DNA from: Mediterraneibacter gnavus ATCC 29149
GTDB lineage: Bacteria; Bacillota; Clostridia; Lachnospirales; Lachnospiraceae
Assembly (NCBI RefSeq): GCF_008121495.1
Contig: NZ_CP043051.1
Span: 2,871,001-2,935,000 of the forward strand
DNA: 64,000 bases
Reading direction: 5' to 3'
Position 1 is the first letter of the stretch. The number at the start of each line of letters is the position of its first letter. Shown here in pieces: positions 7,915-17,219 of this stretch. Position numbers and translations under genes: made by a program. The notes below the pieces were generated by a model. That model saw nothing but the letters and a program-made list of their open reading frames with translations, searched no databases and had not been told where the DNA came from.

Positions 7915-8885
7915 TGGCCTGGATTACTGAAGAAGAGTATCAGGCAGCCAAGCAGGTGAGAGCCTATGAGTATCTGCAGACATACCAACCGGGGAGATTG
8001 AAGAAAACAAGGACAAGAAATGAATGGCAGCTTCAGGACCATGATAGTTTTAAGATTAATGAGATCACCAGTAAATGGCATTGGAAATCCAGGAATATCG
8101 GTGGAATGTCTGCCCTTCGGTTTTTGATGCAGGTAGATGGCATGGGATATACGGAAGCCGTAAAAATCCTGTGTGAGCAGACTCCTGTGTATGTTCCCAG
8201 AGCAGAACCAGCGCCTAGGAAGAAGCCCTTTTCCCTGCCCCTGCCCAATGACAGTTTTTACCGGGTGCGGAGATATTTGAACCAAAGGGGAATCCGGGAT
8301 GAGGTATTGGATTACTGTGTGCAGCTTGGAATCTTGTATGAGAGCGTTCCATACCATAACGCTGTTTTTGTTGGATTGGATGAGCAGGAGCAAGCAAAGT
8401 ATGCGTTTCTGCGTGGGATTTATGACACCCGGGGAAAGAGTTTTAAAATGGAACAGGAAGGAAGCAACAAACAGTATAGCTTTTGTGTTCCGCCTTTGGG
8501 GAAAAGTCATCGGGTAGCGGTGTATGAAGCCTGCATTGACGCCCTTGCCCATATGACACTGGAAGATGGAAGGACCAATAAGTACCGCCTGTCTCTGGGT
8601 GGGATAGCAGCACCAAAAGAAGGGATGGAACAATCACCGAAGAAGATGAAACGCCCGGATGCATTGGAGCATTTCCTAAAGAAGCATCCAGAGGTGACAG
8701 AGATTGAAATCTGCACCGATAATGATTTTGCAGGACGGTGGGCATGTGAACAGTTAAAAGAGCATTATGAAAAAGAATATGCTGTTTTCTGTAATCTGCC
8801 CCCAATAGAGGGAGCTGATTATGGAGACCTGGCAAAACAGGCATGGGAAAAACAGCAGAAACAGCGAAGGGAACGTGGGAGGTGA
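7914..8885 (+). CDS. DUF3991 and Toprim domain protein
   Basis: A 323-residue protein typical of ICEs and plasmids of Clostridia. The N-terminal part (about 1-110) resembles a primase-type zinc-binding or DUF3991-associated region (HDSFKINEITSKWHWKSRNIGG). DUF3991 follows (about 115-200), and a Toprim fold lies at about 200-310 with YEACIDALAH and the acidic ICTDNDFAGR motif. Related proteins are thought to act in DNA processing or replication of the mobile element. It is translationally coupled to metK (ATGA overlap) and ends 5 bases before the next gene. Confidence 0.85.
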   Translation: MAWITEEEYQAAKQVRAYEYLQTYQPGRLKKTRTRNEWQLQDHDSFKINEITSKWHWKSRNIGGMSALRFLMQVDGMGYTEAVKILCEQTPVYVPRAEPAPRKKPFSLPLPNDSFYRVRRYLNQRGIRDEVLDYCVQLGILYESVPYHNAVFVGLDEQEQAKYAFLRGIYDTRGKSFKMEQEGSNKQYSFCVPPLGKSHRVAVYEACIDALAHMTLEDGRTNKYRLSLGGIAAPKEGMEQSPKKMKRPDALEHFLKKHPEVTEIEICTDNDFAGRWACEQLKEHYEKEYAVFCNLPPIEGADYGDLAKQAWEKQQKQRRERGR

Positions 8886-8890
8886 AGCGA

Positions 8891-9541
8891 ATGGAAGATA
8901 CGATCAAAATAGAATTGTTGACACCACTGACAGGAACATTTCTTCCAAATGAGATGGAACAAGATTGGGAAGGAGAGGAATATCATGAATTAGAAGAAGA
9001 ACAGGTACTCTTTGATGGAGCAGATTTGATACCGTATGTTTCTGAAATTCAAGAGAAGATTGCGGAATACAGCCGTGTCGGACATGAGGATGATAAGACA
9101 GATAATCTGATGGATTACTTTGATGGAAGTGCTGCAATCAAAGAAAAAGTATTATCCGCAGTTCCATCCGTGAAAGAAGCCGATGGAGTGCTATATGGCT
9201 GTACAATCTTAGAACTAAAGGAATATCTGGAAACGGAAGAATTATCGGAACTGTGTGAATATCTTACCGGACAATATAGTGATGGATGGCTTACTATGAC
9301 GGTAGGAGGTATCCCGGTGCTTGCAGCCGGAGATCCCCTGTCAGTCATCAATAACCTGTCCACCTTTATCTTCTCCCTGATCCGGGCCATCGGCTTGATC
9401 TTATTGGGATTTGGTGTGGTGCAGGTGGGTTTGAGCTTAAAGAGCCATGATCCCAGCCAGAGAGCCAACGGGTTTCTGACGCTGGCAGGCGGTGTCATCA
9501 TCACCTTTGCAAAAGAGATCCTGGACTTGATCGTTGGGTAG
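8891..9541 (+). CDS. DUF6329-like domain fused to Maff2-family membrane protein
   Basis: A 216-residue protein whose ATG at 8891 follows GGGAGGTG. The N-terminal 135 residues are acidic and soluble and end in LCEYLTGQYSDGW, a motif resembling ICE DUF6329 proteins. The C-terminal 82 residues (from the internal ATG at 9296, MTVGGIPVLAAGDPLS) form a complete Maff2-type small membrane protein with two hydrophobic segments. Maff2 proteins are normally separate ORFs just before TrbL genes, as here. A join by deletion is likely. Internal initiation at 9296 is possible, but only a weak Shine-Dalgarno is seen. Confidence 0.7.
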   Translation: MEDTIKIELLTPLTGTFLPNEMEQDWEGEEYHELEEEQVLFDGADLIPYVSEIQEKIAEYSRVGHEDDKTDNLMDYFDGSAAIKEKVLSAVPSVKEADGVLYGCTILELKEYLETEELSELCEYLTGQYSDGWLTMTVGGIPVLAAGDPLSVINNLSTFIFSLIRAIGLILLGFGVVQVGLSLKSHDPSQRANGFLTLAGGVIITFAKEILDLIVG

Positions 9542-9605
9542 CAGGAAGAGACAGAAGCGGGCAGGGAGGACATCTTCCTGCCCCCGGTAAAGGAGGTGAG
9601 ACTGT

Positions 9606-10445
9606 TTGAGTGATAACTGGATCGTGCAGAACCTAAACTCCGCATTATCAACATGGAATGAGAAACTGGCAGAAATCTGGACGCTCCTTACCCAAAGCCC
9701 GGAATCCTTTAAGGGCGGGACGATCTGGAGTGTCATCACCGGGATCAACGGGGCTCTGACTGCCATTGGGTATGGACTTTTGGTACTGTTTTTTTCAGCC
9801 GGGATCGTAAAGACCTGTGGCAGCTTTACAGACATGAAAAAGCCGGAACATGCCCTCAAAGCCTTTATCCGGTTTGCACTGGCACAAGGCGCCATCATGT
9901 ATGGCATGGAATTGATGACAGCCCTGTTTTCCATTGTACAGGGGATCGTGTCTACTATCATGGCACAGTCGGGGATGACAAACGGGGGTGTGACAGAGCT
10001 CCCGGCAGAGATCGTGGAAAAGATCGAATCAGTAGGGATGCTGGAATCCATTCCCTTGTGGATCGTGACACTGCTTGGAAGCCTTCTGATCACAGTGCTG
10101 TCTTTTATCATGATCCTTACAGTATATGGAAGGATGTTCAAGCTGTATATGTATACCGCCATTGCACCCATCCCCATTTCCACCTTTGCGGGAGAGCCTT
10201 CCCAGTCGGTGGGAAAGAACTTTATCAAGTCCTATGCAGGGGTGTGTCTGGAAGGGGCGATCATTGCACTGGCCTGCATCATTTTTTCCGTCTATTCTGC
10301 CAGTCCGCCGGCCATTGGGGATACGTTCTTAAGTGCAGTGACCATTGTGTGGAACTATGTAGGGGAATTGGTGTTCAATCTGCTGGTGCTGGTGGGTGCG
10401 GTGAAAGCATCTGACCGGATCGTAAAAGAAATGATGGGATTATAG
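9606..10445 (+). CDS. TrbL/VirB6-like conjugation channel protein
   Basis: A 279-residue polytopic membrane protein starting with TTG at 9606, placed just after AAAGGAGGTGAG. It has about six hydrophobic segments, including LTAIGYGLLVLFFSAGIV and the stretches near residues 145-170, 210-230 and 250-270. The conserved FKLYMYTAIAPIPISTF segment is characteristic of the family. It forms part of the inner-membrane channel of Gram-positive type IV secretion systems. It lies between the Maff2 fusion and DUF4313, the standard order in these ICEs. Confidence 0.88.
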   Translation: MSDNWIVQNLNSALSTWNEKLAEIWTLLTQSPESFKGGTIWSVITGINGALTAIGYGLLVLFFSAGIVKTCGSFTDMKKPEHALKAFIRFALAQGAIMYGMELMTALFSIVQGIVSTIMAQSGMTNGGVTELPAEIVEKIESVGMLESIPLWIVTLLGSLLITVLSFIMILTVYGRMFKLYMYTAIAPIPISTFAGEPSQSVGKNFIKSYAGVCLEGAIIALACIIFSVYSASPPAIGDTFLSAVTIVWNYVGELVFNLLVLVGAVKASDRIVKEMMGL

Positions 10446-10457
10446 GAGGAAAGAACC

Positions 10458-10937
10458 ATGCGTAAAGAAATATATGAGAAAAATGGAAATCAGGAAAGCA
10501 GTGATACACTGCCTTTTCATTGGGAATTTGGCAAGGAAGAAATCACCTTGAAAGTGTCCAGCTATGCCTATGGAAACGGGCTTGCGGTTTTGATGTACAG
10601 CCAAAGTGAAGGGGAGTTGGAACTATTTGGTGATTTGACGGTGAATCTCCCAGGCGGGTATGGGCTGGAACCCCAAGAAGCATTTGTAAGCGGTGATTTT
10701 ACGAAGGACAAGCTGGCATTCATCAAAAAGAACAGGCTGGGAAAGGTGCTGCCGGGACAAGCCCGTTCAGGATTTGCCACCTACACCCCGGTGGCATTCG
10801 ACTTTTCAAGGCTTGCCCAGTATGACCGGGAAGGGGTGGAAGAATTTTGCAGACAATGGGGATTGGATATTCCAAAAGAACAGGAAAAAGTCCAAGGGAA
10901 ATCGACAGGAAAAAAGAAAAGAGAAAGAGAGAGATAG
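10458..10937 (+). CDS. DUF4313 family protein
   Basis: A 159-residue soluble protein of unknown function, 12 bases after trbL and preceded by GGAGGAAAG. It has the DUF4313 pattern (LPFHWEFGKEEITLKV..YGNGLAVLMYS, then VNLPGGYGLEPQEAFV.GDFT). It ends in a Lys/Arg-rich tail. It is a regular passenger between TrbL and PrgI genes in this ICE family. Confidence 0.8.
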   Translation: MRKEIYEKNGNQESSDTLPFHWEFGKEEITLKVSSYAYGNGLAVLMYSQSEGELELFGDLTVNLPGGYGLEPQEAFVSGDFTKDKLAFIKKNRLGKVLPGQARSGFATYTPVAFDFSRLAQYDREGVEEFCRQWGLDIPKEQEKVQGKSTGKKKRERER

Positions 10938-10943
10938 AAGTAT

Positions 10944-11387
10944 ATGGAAGTAAAAATGAATAAAGAGATCCGCAACTATCAGGAGTCCATGTTTATGGGA
11001 CTGAACTTGCGCCAGTGTATTTTCTCCCTGCTTGCCATCGCTGTGGCGGTAGGGATTTATTTTGGCTTGGGAAAGTATGTGGGACAGGAAATGACCGGGT
11101 GGCTGTGCATCTTAGGGGCTGCCCCTTTCGCAGCCTGTGGTTTTTTCCAGTACCATGGCATGAATGCGGAGCAGTTTGCCTGGGCGTATATCAAGTCTGA
11201 ATTTTTATACCCCAAGCGCCTGCTGTTTCAAAGTGAGGACTTGTACCATGCCTGTATGGAAGAAACACTGGCCCTGGGAGAAAAGACCAGGGGAGATGGT
11301 GCAGCCCTTTTGAAAAAAAAGGGAACAGCGGGCAAAAAAGAAACGGATGAAACAGAAAAAGAGAACGGGAAGGAGTGGTGCGTTTGA
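10944..11387 (+). CDS. PrgI family conjugation membrane protein
   Basis: A 147-residue protein with two adjacent transmembrane helices (QCIFSLLAIAVAVGIYFGLG and WLCILGAAPFAACGFFQY). The N-terminal NKEIRNYQESMFMGLNLRQ and the EFLYPKRLLF element are typical of PrgI. It is thought to act as a VirB3-like partner of VirB4. Translation may start at ATG 10944 or ATG 10956, the second giving the usual MNKEIRNY start. It overlaps virB4, so the two are coupled. Confidence 0.88.
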   Translation: MEVKMNKEIRNYQESMFMGLNLRQCIFSLLAIAVAVGIYFGLGKYVGQEMTGWLCILGAAPFAACGFFQYHGMNAEQFAWAYIKSEFLYPKRLLFQSEDLYHACMEETLALGEKTRGDGAALLKKKGTAGKKETDETEKENGKEWCV

Positions 11388-13714
11388 TTAAAACCTTACA
11401 ACAGGCATTGAAAATGGACCGGGAGAAATTTAAAGTCCCAAGGTCTGTCCAGCAGGCGATCCCGATCCAGCGGATCTGGCCGGATGGAGTATTCCAGTCC
11501 GGGACAAAGTTTTCCAAGACCTTCCGGTTTTCCGATATCAACTATGCCATCGCAAGCAAAGAGGATAAGACGGAAATGTTCTTGGATTACAGTGAACTGT
11601 TAAATGCCTTAGATTCCGGTGCGGCGGCAAAGATCACTTTAAATAATAGGCAGATCAATAAAGAAGAATTTGAAGCATCCCTTCTTTTGCCAATGAAAGA
11701 GGACGGGCTGGATGAATACCGAAAGGAATACAACGAAATGCTGCTATCCAAGGTCAGCGGCACCAACAACAGCATCTATCAGGAACGGTATCTGACGGTC
11801 AGTGTCCATAAAAAGAACATCGATGAGGCAAGGACTTATTTTGCACGTGTGGGAACGGATATCATCACCCATCTGAGCAAGCTGTCCTCCATTGGGGAAG
11901 AACTGGATGCGGAACAGAGGTTACAGATCTTCCGGGATTTCTTTCGGGCAGATGAACCCCAGTGCTTTCCTTTCGATATGAAGGCATTTGCCAAAAAGGG
12001 GAGCAGCTTCAAGGATTGGATCTGTCCCCAGTCCATGGAGTTTTCCAAAGACTTCTTCAAGATTAATGAACGGTTTGGGCGGGTGCTGTATATGCAGGAT
12101 TATGCCAGTTATGTCAAGGATGACATGATCTCGGAGCTGTGCGATCTAAGCCGGGACTTGATGCTGTCCATCGATATCCTCCCGGTACCCACAGACGAAG
12201 CGGTGCGTGAGATCCAGAACCGTCTGCTTGGCGTGGAGACCAATGTGACCAACTGGCAGAGACGCCAGAATGCCAACAATAACTTTTCTGCCATTGTGCC
12301 TTATGATATGGAATTACAGCGGAAGGAAACCAAAGAGATGCTGGATGACCTGACCACCAGGGATCAGCGGATGATGTTCGGCATCCTCACCATGGTACAT
12401 ATGGCAGACAGCAAGAAACAGTTGGATTCGGATACGGAGAGCATCTTGTCGGTAGTAAGAAAGCATTTATGTCAGATGGCAACCTTGAAATGGCAGCAAG
12501 TGGATGGACTCAATACGGTACTTCCTTATGGCATCCGTAAGATCAATGCCCTTCGTACCCTGACCACAGAATCCACTGCTGTGCTGATCCCTTTCCATAC
12601 CCAGGAGATCATGCAGCCGGGTGGCATCTATTATGGACAGAATGCGGTGAGCAAAAATATGCTGGTGGCAGACCGGAGGAAGTTATTGAATGGAAACTCC
12701 TTCCGATTGGGTGTCAGCGGTTCGGGAAAGAGTTTCTCGGCAAAAGAAGAGATCGTGGACCTTGCCCTGTCTACGGAAGATGACATCTTGATTTTAGATC
12801 CGGAGTCGGAATTCGGTTCTTTGGTGGAAGCGCTGAATGGGGAAGTAATCTCCATTTCTGCAACGTCCCATACCCATCTGAACGCGCTGGATATGGACTC
12901 CGCCTATGGAAATGACAAGAATCCGCTGATCGAGAAGTCGGAGTTTATCCTGTCCTTGTTTGAACAGTTGGTGGGGGCTGGCAACTTGTCTGCCAAGGAA
13001 AAGTCCATCCTGGACCGCTGTACCGCAGATGTGTACCGGGAATATATCCGAAGCGGTTATAAAAGCGAAGTGCCGACCTTGAAAGATCTGTACCGACAGC
13101 TCATGCTCCAGCCGGAAGAGGAAGCCAGGGGGCTTGCCTTGTCTTCAGAGTTGTTCATCAATGGAAGCCTGAACACCTTCGCCCAGAAAACCAATGTGGA
13201 TACGAAGAACCGTATCATTGCCTATGATATCCGGGAACTGGGAGAGCAGCTCATGCCCCTGGGAATGCTGGTCACCTTGGACAGCATCTTCAACCGGGTG
13301 ATCCAAAACTGGAAGAAAGGAAAGACTACCTGGGTTTTTGCCGATGAGTTTTACCTGTTGTTCCGGTATCAGTACAGTGCGGACTTTTTCTACCGGCTCT
13401 ATAAGAGAATCCGTAAATACCATGGGTTTGTCACAAGTTTAACGCAGAACGTAGAGGAACTTTTGAAATCGGATACGGCAAGGCTGATGCTGGCAAACAG
13501 TGAGTTTTTGATCCTTTTGAACCAGGCTGCCACAGACCGGGACGAACTGGCATCTCTTTTGAACATTTCCGAGAACCAGTTATCCTATATCACCAATGTA
13601 GGCGCAGGTAAGGGTTTGATCCGGTGTTCCGGAAATCTTGTGCCATTTGAGAACAGCTTCCCAAAGAATACGAAGCTGTACCGTTTGATGACAACGAAAC
13701 CAGGTGAATGCTAG
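11384..13714 (+). CDS. VirB4/TraE-type conjugation ATPase
   Basis: A 776-residue ATPase powering the mating channel. I place the start at TTG 11384 because AAGGAG (11370-11375) is 8 bases upstream and the product then begins MIKTLQQALKMDREKFKVP, like its relatives; GTG 11378 is possible. Walker A is GVSGSGKS near residue 445. Walker B is WVFADEFY near residue 650, with the HGFVTSLTQN helix beyond it. The length and domain order are normal for the family and no lesion is seen. Confidence 0.94.
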   Translation: MIKTLQQALKMDREKFKVPRSVQQAIPIQRIWPDGVFQSGTKFSKTFRFSDINYAIASKEDKTEMFLDYSELLNALDSGAAAKITLNNRQINKEEFEASLLLPMKEDGLDEYRKEYNEMLLSKVSGTNNSIYQERYLTVSVHKKNIDEARTYFARVGTDIITHLSKLSSIGEELDAEQRLQIFRDFFRADEPQCFPFDMKAFAKKGSSFKDWICPQSMEFSKDFFKINERFGRVLYMQDYASYVKDDMISELCDLSRDLMLSIDILPVPTDEAVREIQNRLLGVETNVTNWQRRQNANNNFSAIVPYDMELQRKETKEMLDDLTTRDQRMMFGILTMVHMADSKKQLDSDTESILSVVRKHLCQMATLKWQQVDGLNTVLPYGIRKINALRTLTTESTAVLIPFHTQEIMQPGGIYYGQNAVSKNMLVADRRKLLNGNSFRLGVSGSGKSFSAKEEIVDLALSTEDDILILDPESEFGSLVEALNGEVISISATSHTHLNALDMDSAYGNDKNPLIEKSEFILSLFEQLVGAGNLSAKEKSILDRCTADVYREYIRSGYKSEVPTLKDLYRQLMLQPEEEARGLALSSELFINGSLNTFAQKTNVDTKNRIIAYDIRELGEQLMPLGMLVTLDSIFNRVIQNWKKGKTTWVFADEFYLLFRYQYSADFFYRLYKRIRKYHGFVTSLTQNVEELLKSDTARLMLANSEFLILLNQAATDRDELASLLNISENQLSYITNVGAGKGLIRCSGNLVPFENSFPKNTKLYRLMTTKPGEC

Positions 13715-13733
13715 TGAAAAAGATATTTTTGAG

Positions 13734-13767
13734 GGTGCTGCTGAACGTTCTTCGGCAGCATCCTTTT
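13734..13767 (+). terminator. Possible attenuating hairpin between virB4 and the DUF6674 gene
   Basis: GGTGCTGC pairs imperfectly with GCAGCATCC, followed by TTTT, about 15 bases before the next gene. It could lower downstream expression. Confidence 0.35.
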
Positions 13768-13785
13768 GGGAAGGAGGAAATGTAA

Positions 13786-14517
13786 ATGGAAGAAGGAGAA
13801 ACAGTGGAAATCCAGGAAACGAGAGAACCGCTTCGGGAGCAGGGCAGTATCCGGGCATTGCTGGAACTTTTGGAACAACAGGGCATGGAGCAGGAAAAAG
13901 GGGATGTGCTCCGTATGGCAGACTATATTGATTCTATGGAAATGCAGCTGGGAACTGTCCTAAAGGAATTGGGAGAGGTGAAGAAGCAATTGGGTGTGAT
14001 GCAGGAAAGCAAGGTCAAACTCTTTGCGGTGAACACAATCCAGAAGGCGGAACATCAGGTGCAAACACTTCGTTTTCAGGTGGGAGAATGGAAAAGAAAG
14101 TTTGTGGGACGAGCAGAACAGGCAGTTATGGACTTTAAAGAAAAGGGGAAAGATGCCCTTGCCTGTGCGGTAAAGGGAATGCACCTTACTCAAGGCTTGC
14201 AAAAAATCCAATCGTCTCTGCATACGGTGATGCTGTCGATGGATCAGAAGATTGACCGTCTGGGGAGCATGGCGGAAGAACTGCATGTTGCCAAAGAGCA
14301 TCTGCGGAAGGCATTTCTGGAAGCGGGTGGAAAAGAGGTGCGAAAGCTCACAGAACGCAATTCCGAACAGGGAATCATCTTTCAAACGCAGAAAGTGCTA
14401 TTCCAGTCTATGCGGAGTATCCATCAGTTGGAGCAGAAAACAGAGCGATTGAAACAGCAGGCTGAGAAACTGGAAGCAAGAGAAGGAAAACAATTGTCTG
14501 TGAGGAATACCTTGTAG
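13786..14517 (+). CDS. DUF6674-like coiled-coil ICE protein
   Basis: A 243-residue, highly charged, mostly helical protein starting after GGGAAGGAGG. The N-terminal QGSIRALLELLEQQGMEQ and YIDSMEMQL segments match the DUF6674 family. The C-terminal 60 residues are coiled-coil, rich in Q, E and K. The function is unknown. It sits between virB4 and the lytic enzyme in the transfer operon. Confidence 0.7.
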   Translation: MEEGETVEIQETREPLREQGSIRALLELLEQQGMEQEKGDVLRMADYIDSMEMQLGTVLKELGEVKKQLGVMQESKVKLFAVNTIQKAEHQVQTLRFQVGEWKRKFVGRAEQAVMDFKEKGKDALACAVKGMHLTQGLQKIQSSLHTVMLSMDQKIDRLGSMAEELHVAKEHLRKAFLEAGGKEVRKLTERNSEQGIIFQTQKVLFQSMRSIHQLEQKTERLKQQAEKLEAREGKQLSVRNTL

Positions 14518-14616
14518 GAACTTCGACAAGAACAACACCATCTGAAGCTTGGTAAAGAAGAAAAACAGAAGTCGGCGGTTCGATAAAGAGAAGTTTTTCA
14601 AAGGGAGGTGAAATCC

Positions 14617-14964
14617 ATGAAAGAAGAAACAACCATTACCTTTCTTGCAGCGGAGTGCGGGGAGTTTCATGGGATGGGGGAGTGTATCGAATGTACGTCT
14701 TTAAAAGAAGCCTTCCGGCATTACCAGAGATTTTGCAAACGTTCCCCTCAGATGCTTCCGTCTTTGGAATTTTCCCTGCACCATGCAGAGGATCCTCTGT
14801 ATAACGAGGGAGAATATCCATTGGCTACCGGGGAGAAGGGAAAAGAGTTACTATCCTATGTTCCCTACTATGCCAATCATCCGCTGGTGCAGGAAGCGGT
14901 AAGGGAATTGGAACAGCTGGAGAGTCAGCAGAAGAAATTAAAAAAGCGGGGAAGGGAACGTTAG
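14617..14964 (+). CDS. Small YodL-like ICE protein
   Basis: A 115-residue protein starting at ATG 14617 after AAAGGGAGGTG. It contains AAECGEFHGMGECIECTSLKEAF and a late NHPLVQEAVREL motif. These recur in a family of small ICE proteins of Lachnospiraceae with YodL-like N-termini. No enzymatic motif is seen. Confidence 0.6.
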   Translation: MKEETTITFLAAECGEFHGMGECIECTSLKEAFRHYQRFCKRSPQMLPSLEFSLHHAEDPLYNEGEYPLATGEKGKELLSYVPYYANHPLVQEAVRELEQLESQQKKLKKRGRER

Positions 14965-14991
14965 AAAGTACAGAAGATGGGAGGTGTGTGA

Positions 14992-16701
14992 TTGAAAGAT
15001 ATCAAAGAAAAAGTGCGGGATCAAAGTCCAAAGATCCGCAATCCTGCCTCCCGGCTTCCGAAAGAACTGGTGCGTTCTGCGATGCTGGAGACAAAAGAAA
15101 AGACCAGCATCATGGCAGATAAGATCGGAAGAGAAACGGGAGAGGAATCCCCGGTAGAATATGCTGGAAACCGGATAGAACGAGTGGAACAGCGGGCTGG
15201 GAAAGAAAGCGCTTTTGCAGCCTATCGTGGCGGAAAGAAGCTGGCAGTGAAAACCTATGAAAAGTTAAAAGAACAAAGACAAAAGCAGAGAGAAGCTGTT
15301 ACCGCCCCTTTGGACGGGGAAACAGGAAACGGCGGAACATCTGCCCAGACAGGACAGGCAAGAGCAAAGAAAGGGCGCACAGGAGCCGGACGGAGCATCA
15401 AGGTCAAACCGGAAGCGGAGAAAACGATCAAGGAAGCCGGAAACCGGGCAGTAAAAACAGCGCCCCGCATGGTGAAAGCGTCCCCGGTTTCTTACAAGAA
15501 GGTGAAAACCCAGGCAATCTTACAAAAAAAACAGGCTCTAACATCTATGAGGGCGGCAAGGGAAGCAAAACGGGCTGCCATGCGTTCTGCCCAGGCAGCA
15601 AGACAAAGCGCCGAGGCGGCAAAAACAACTGCCAGGGGGCTGAAAGCTATGGCGGAAGCTGCCGCCCATGCGGTAAAGGCAGCTTTTGCAGCATTGATGG
15701 CAGGCGGTGGTATGGTATTTGTGATCTTGATCCTTATTGTAGGAATCATTGGCGGCGCTTCGTTTATCGGGAGTTCCCAGAGCAGCGAGCCGCTGAGTGC
15801 GGAAGTCCTGGCCCATACCCAAGTGATCCAGCGGTATGCCAGTGAATTTGGAATCCCGGAATATGTATCGGTCATCCAGGCAATCATGATGCAGGAAAGC
15901 GGCGGGAGAGGAACCGATCCCATGCAGGCCAGCGAGTGTCCGTATAATACCCAGTATCCTAATACGCCTGGTGCAATTCAGGATGCAGACTATTCCATCA
16001 AGGTAGGCGTACAGTATTATGCAGATTGTGTCCGGGAAGCCGGATGTAAAAGCCCACAGGATATGGACAAGTTAAAACTTAGTTTACAAGGCTATAATTA
16101 CGGGAATGGGTACATCACATGGGCAATCCGAAAACATGGGGGCTATAGTGAAGCCAATGCACTGCAGGTTTCCCAGGAACAGGCAGCCGCCCATGGATGG
16201 CCAAGGTATGGCGATCCGGAGTATGTACCCCATGTGCTTCGATATTATTCCGGCGGGGGAGTGTTTGCCGGACTTTTTGGAAAGGGGCAGCTTGTGACCA
16301 TTGCGAAAAGCCAGTTGGGGAACGAAGGCGGCCAGAAGTTCTGGTCATGGTATGGATTTGACAGTCGGGAAGAATGGTGTGCCTGTTTTGTCAGCTGGTG
16401 TGCGGATCAGGCAGGACTTATTCAAAAGGAAGTAGTGCCAAAGTTTTCTGTTTGTACGGACGGTGTGGCTTTGTTTCAGGCAAAGAGAAAATGGCAAGGT
16501 GGAGGAAGTGTTCCGACGCCAGGAAGCCTCATCTTTTTTGACTGGAATCAGGATGGAGCCAGTGACCATGTAGGAATCGTGGAAAGCTGTGATGGAACTA
16601 CGGTACATACGATTGAAGGAAATAGTGGAGATGCAGTAAAGCAGAATAGTTATACAGTGAATTCCCAGTCCATTTTGGGATATGGACTGGTTACTTATTA
16701 A
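14992..16701 (+). CDS. CwlT-like bifunctional cell-wall hydrolase (lysozyme + CHAP)
   Basis: A 569-residue TTG-started protein. The first ~230 residues are basic and Ala/Lys-rich, probably cytoplasmic. One membrane helix follows at about 237-260 (VFVILILIVGIIGGASF). An extracellular lysozyme-like domain comes next (about 275-410, catalytic Glu in IMMQESGG). A C-terminal CHAP domain (about 430-569) carries Cys in EEWCACFVSWC and His in SDHVGIV. Such enzymes open peptidoglycan for the type IV secretion channel, as with CwlT of ICEBs1 and Tn916 orf14. It is the last gene of the transfer operon seen here. Confidence 0.93.
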   Translation: MKDIKEKVRDQSPKIRNPASRLPKELVRSAMLETKEKTSIMADKIGRETGEESPVEYAGNRIERVEQRAGKESAFAAYRGGKKLAVKTYEKLKEQRQKQREAVTAPLDGETGNGGTSAQTGQARAKKGRTGAGRSIKVKPEAEKTIKEAGNRAVKTAPRMVKASPVSYKKVKTQAILQKKQALTSMRAAREAKRAAMRSAQAARQSAEAAKTTARGLKAMAEAAAHAVKAAFAALMAGGGMVFVILILIVGIIGGASFIGSSQSSEPLSAEVLAHTQVIQRYASEFGIPEYVSVIQAIMMQESGGRGTDPMQASECPYNTQYPNTPGAIQDADYSIKVGVQYYADCVREAGCKSPQDMDKLKLSLQGYNYGNGYITWAIRKHGGYSEANALQVSQEQAAAHGWPRYGDPEYVPHVLRYYSGGGVFAGLFGKGQLVTIAKSQLGNEGGQKFWSWYGFDSREEWCACFVSWCADQAGLIQKEVVPKFSVCTDGVALFQAKRKWQGGGSVPTPGSLIFFDWNQDGASDHVGIVESCDGTTVHTIEGNSGDAVKQNSYTVNSQSILGYGLVTY

Positions 16702-16732
16702 AAAATGAGAAAAAATCAAAGAATGGATTGCA

Positions 16733-16761
16733 TTGTAGGAGCAGAGGAACAATGCTATAAT
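16733..16761 (+). promoter_or_regulatory. Promoter of the YjbR-like gene
   Basis: TTGTAG at 16733-16738 and TATAAT at 16756-16761, spacer 17. A small hairpin (GGGCAGG/CCTGCCT) follows in the leader. Confidence 0.5.
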
Positions 16762-16856
16762 AGAAAAGGTGGGCAGGGCTAATGTCCTGCCTGTTGATAA
16801 ATACAAAAAGTACAATCATGAGATTGATAAAATAGAGTAATCAGGGAGTGGAATAT

Positions 16857-17219
16857 TTGAAACGAGAAGAGATTTTTGAATATGTAAAAAACCAATATGG
16901 AACAGTTCCAGAGTATCTCTGGGAAACATCACCGAAAAGTGCAGTGCTTCGGCATAAAAATGGAAAGTGGTATGCAGTGCTGATGCAGGTTGAAAAATCT
17001 AGGTTGGGATTAGAAGAAGAGAGCATGGTAGATGTCATCAATGTGAAGTGCGAACCGGATATGGTTGGACTTCTGACACAGACTTATGGTTTTCTTTCGG
17101 GATATCATATGAATAAAAAGTACTGGATTACAATGTTGTTGGATGGAAGGGTGAGCGAAGCAAAGATATTGGATTTTTGGGATCTGAGTTATGATTTGAT
17201 AGATCAGAAGAAAGATTGA
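16857..17219 (+). CDS. MmcQ/YjbR family protein
   Basis: A 120-residue protein of the MmcQ/YjbR (DUF419) fold, proposed to bind DNA by a CyaY-like structure. The TTG at 16857 gives the usual N-terminus MKREEIFEYVKNQYGT...PEYLW and has AGGGAG about 9 bases upstream. The family motif LRHKNGKWYAVLM and the C-terminal YWITMLLDG..S segments are present. It has its own promoter and may mark the edge of the ICE. Confidence 0.85.
   Translation: MKREEIFEYVKNQYGTVPEYLWETSPKSAVLRHKNGKWYAVLMQVEKSRLGLEEESMVDVINVKCEPDMVGLLTQTYGFLSGYHMNKKYWITMLLDGRVSEAKILDFWDLSYDLIDQKKD

Noticed and set aside
7662-8633. A 323-codon minus-strand frame across metK and the Toprim gene
   Set aside because: Both plus-strand genes are full-length with clear motifs; the antisense product has none.
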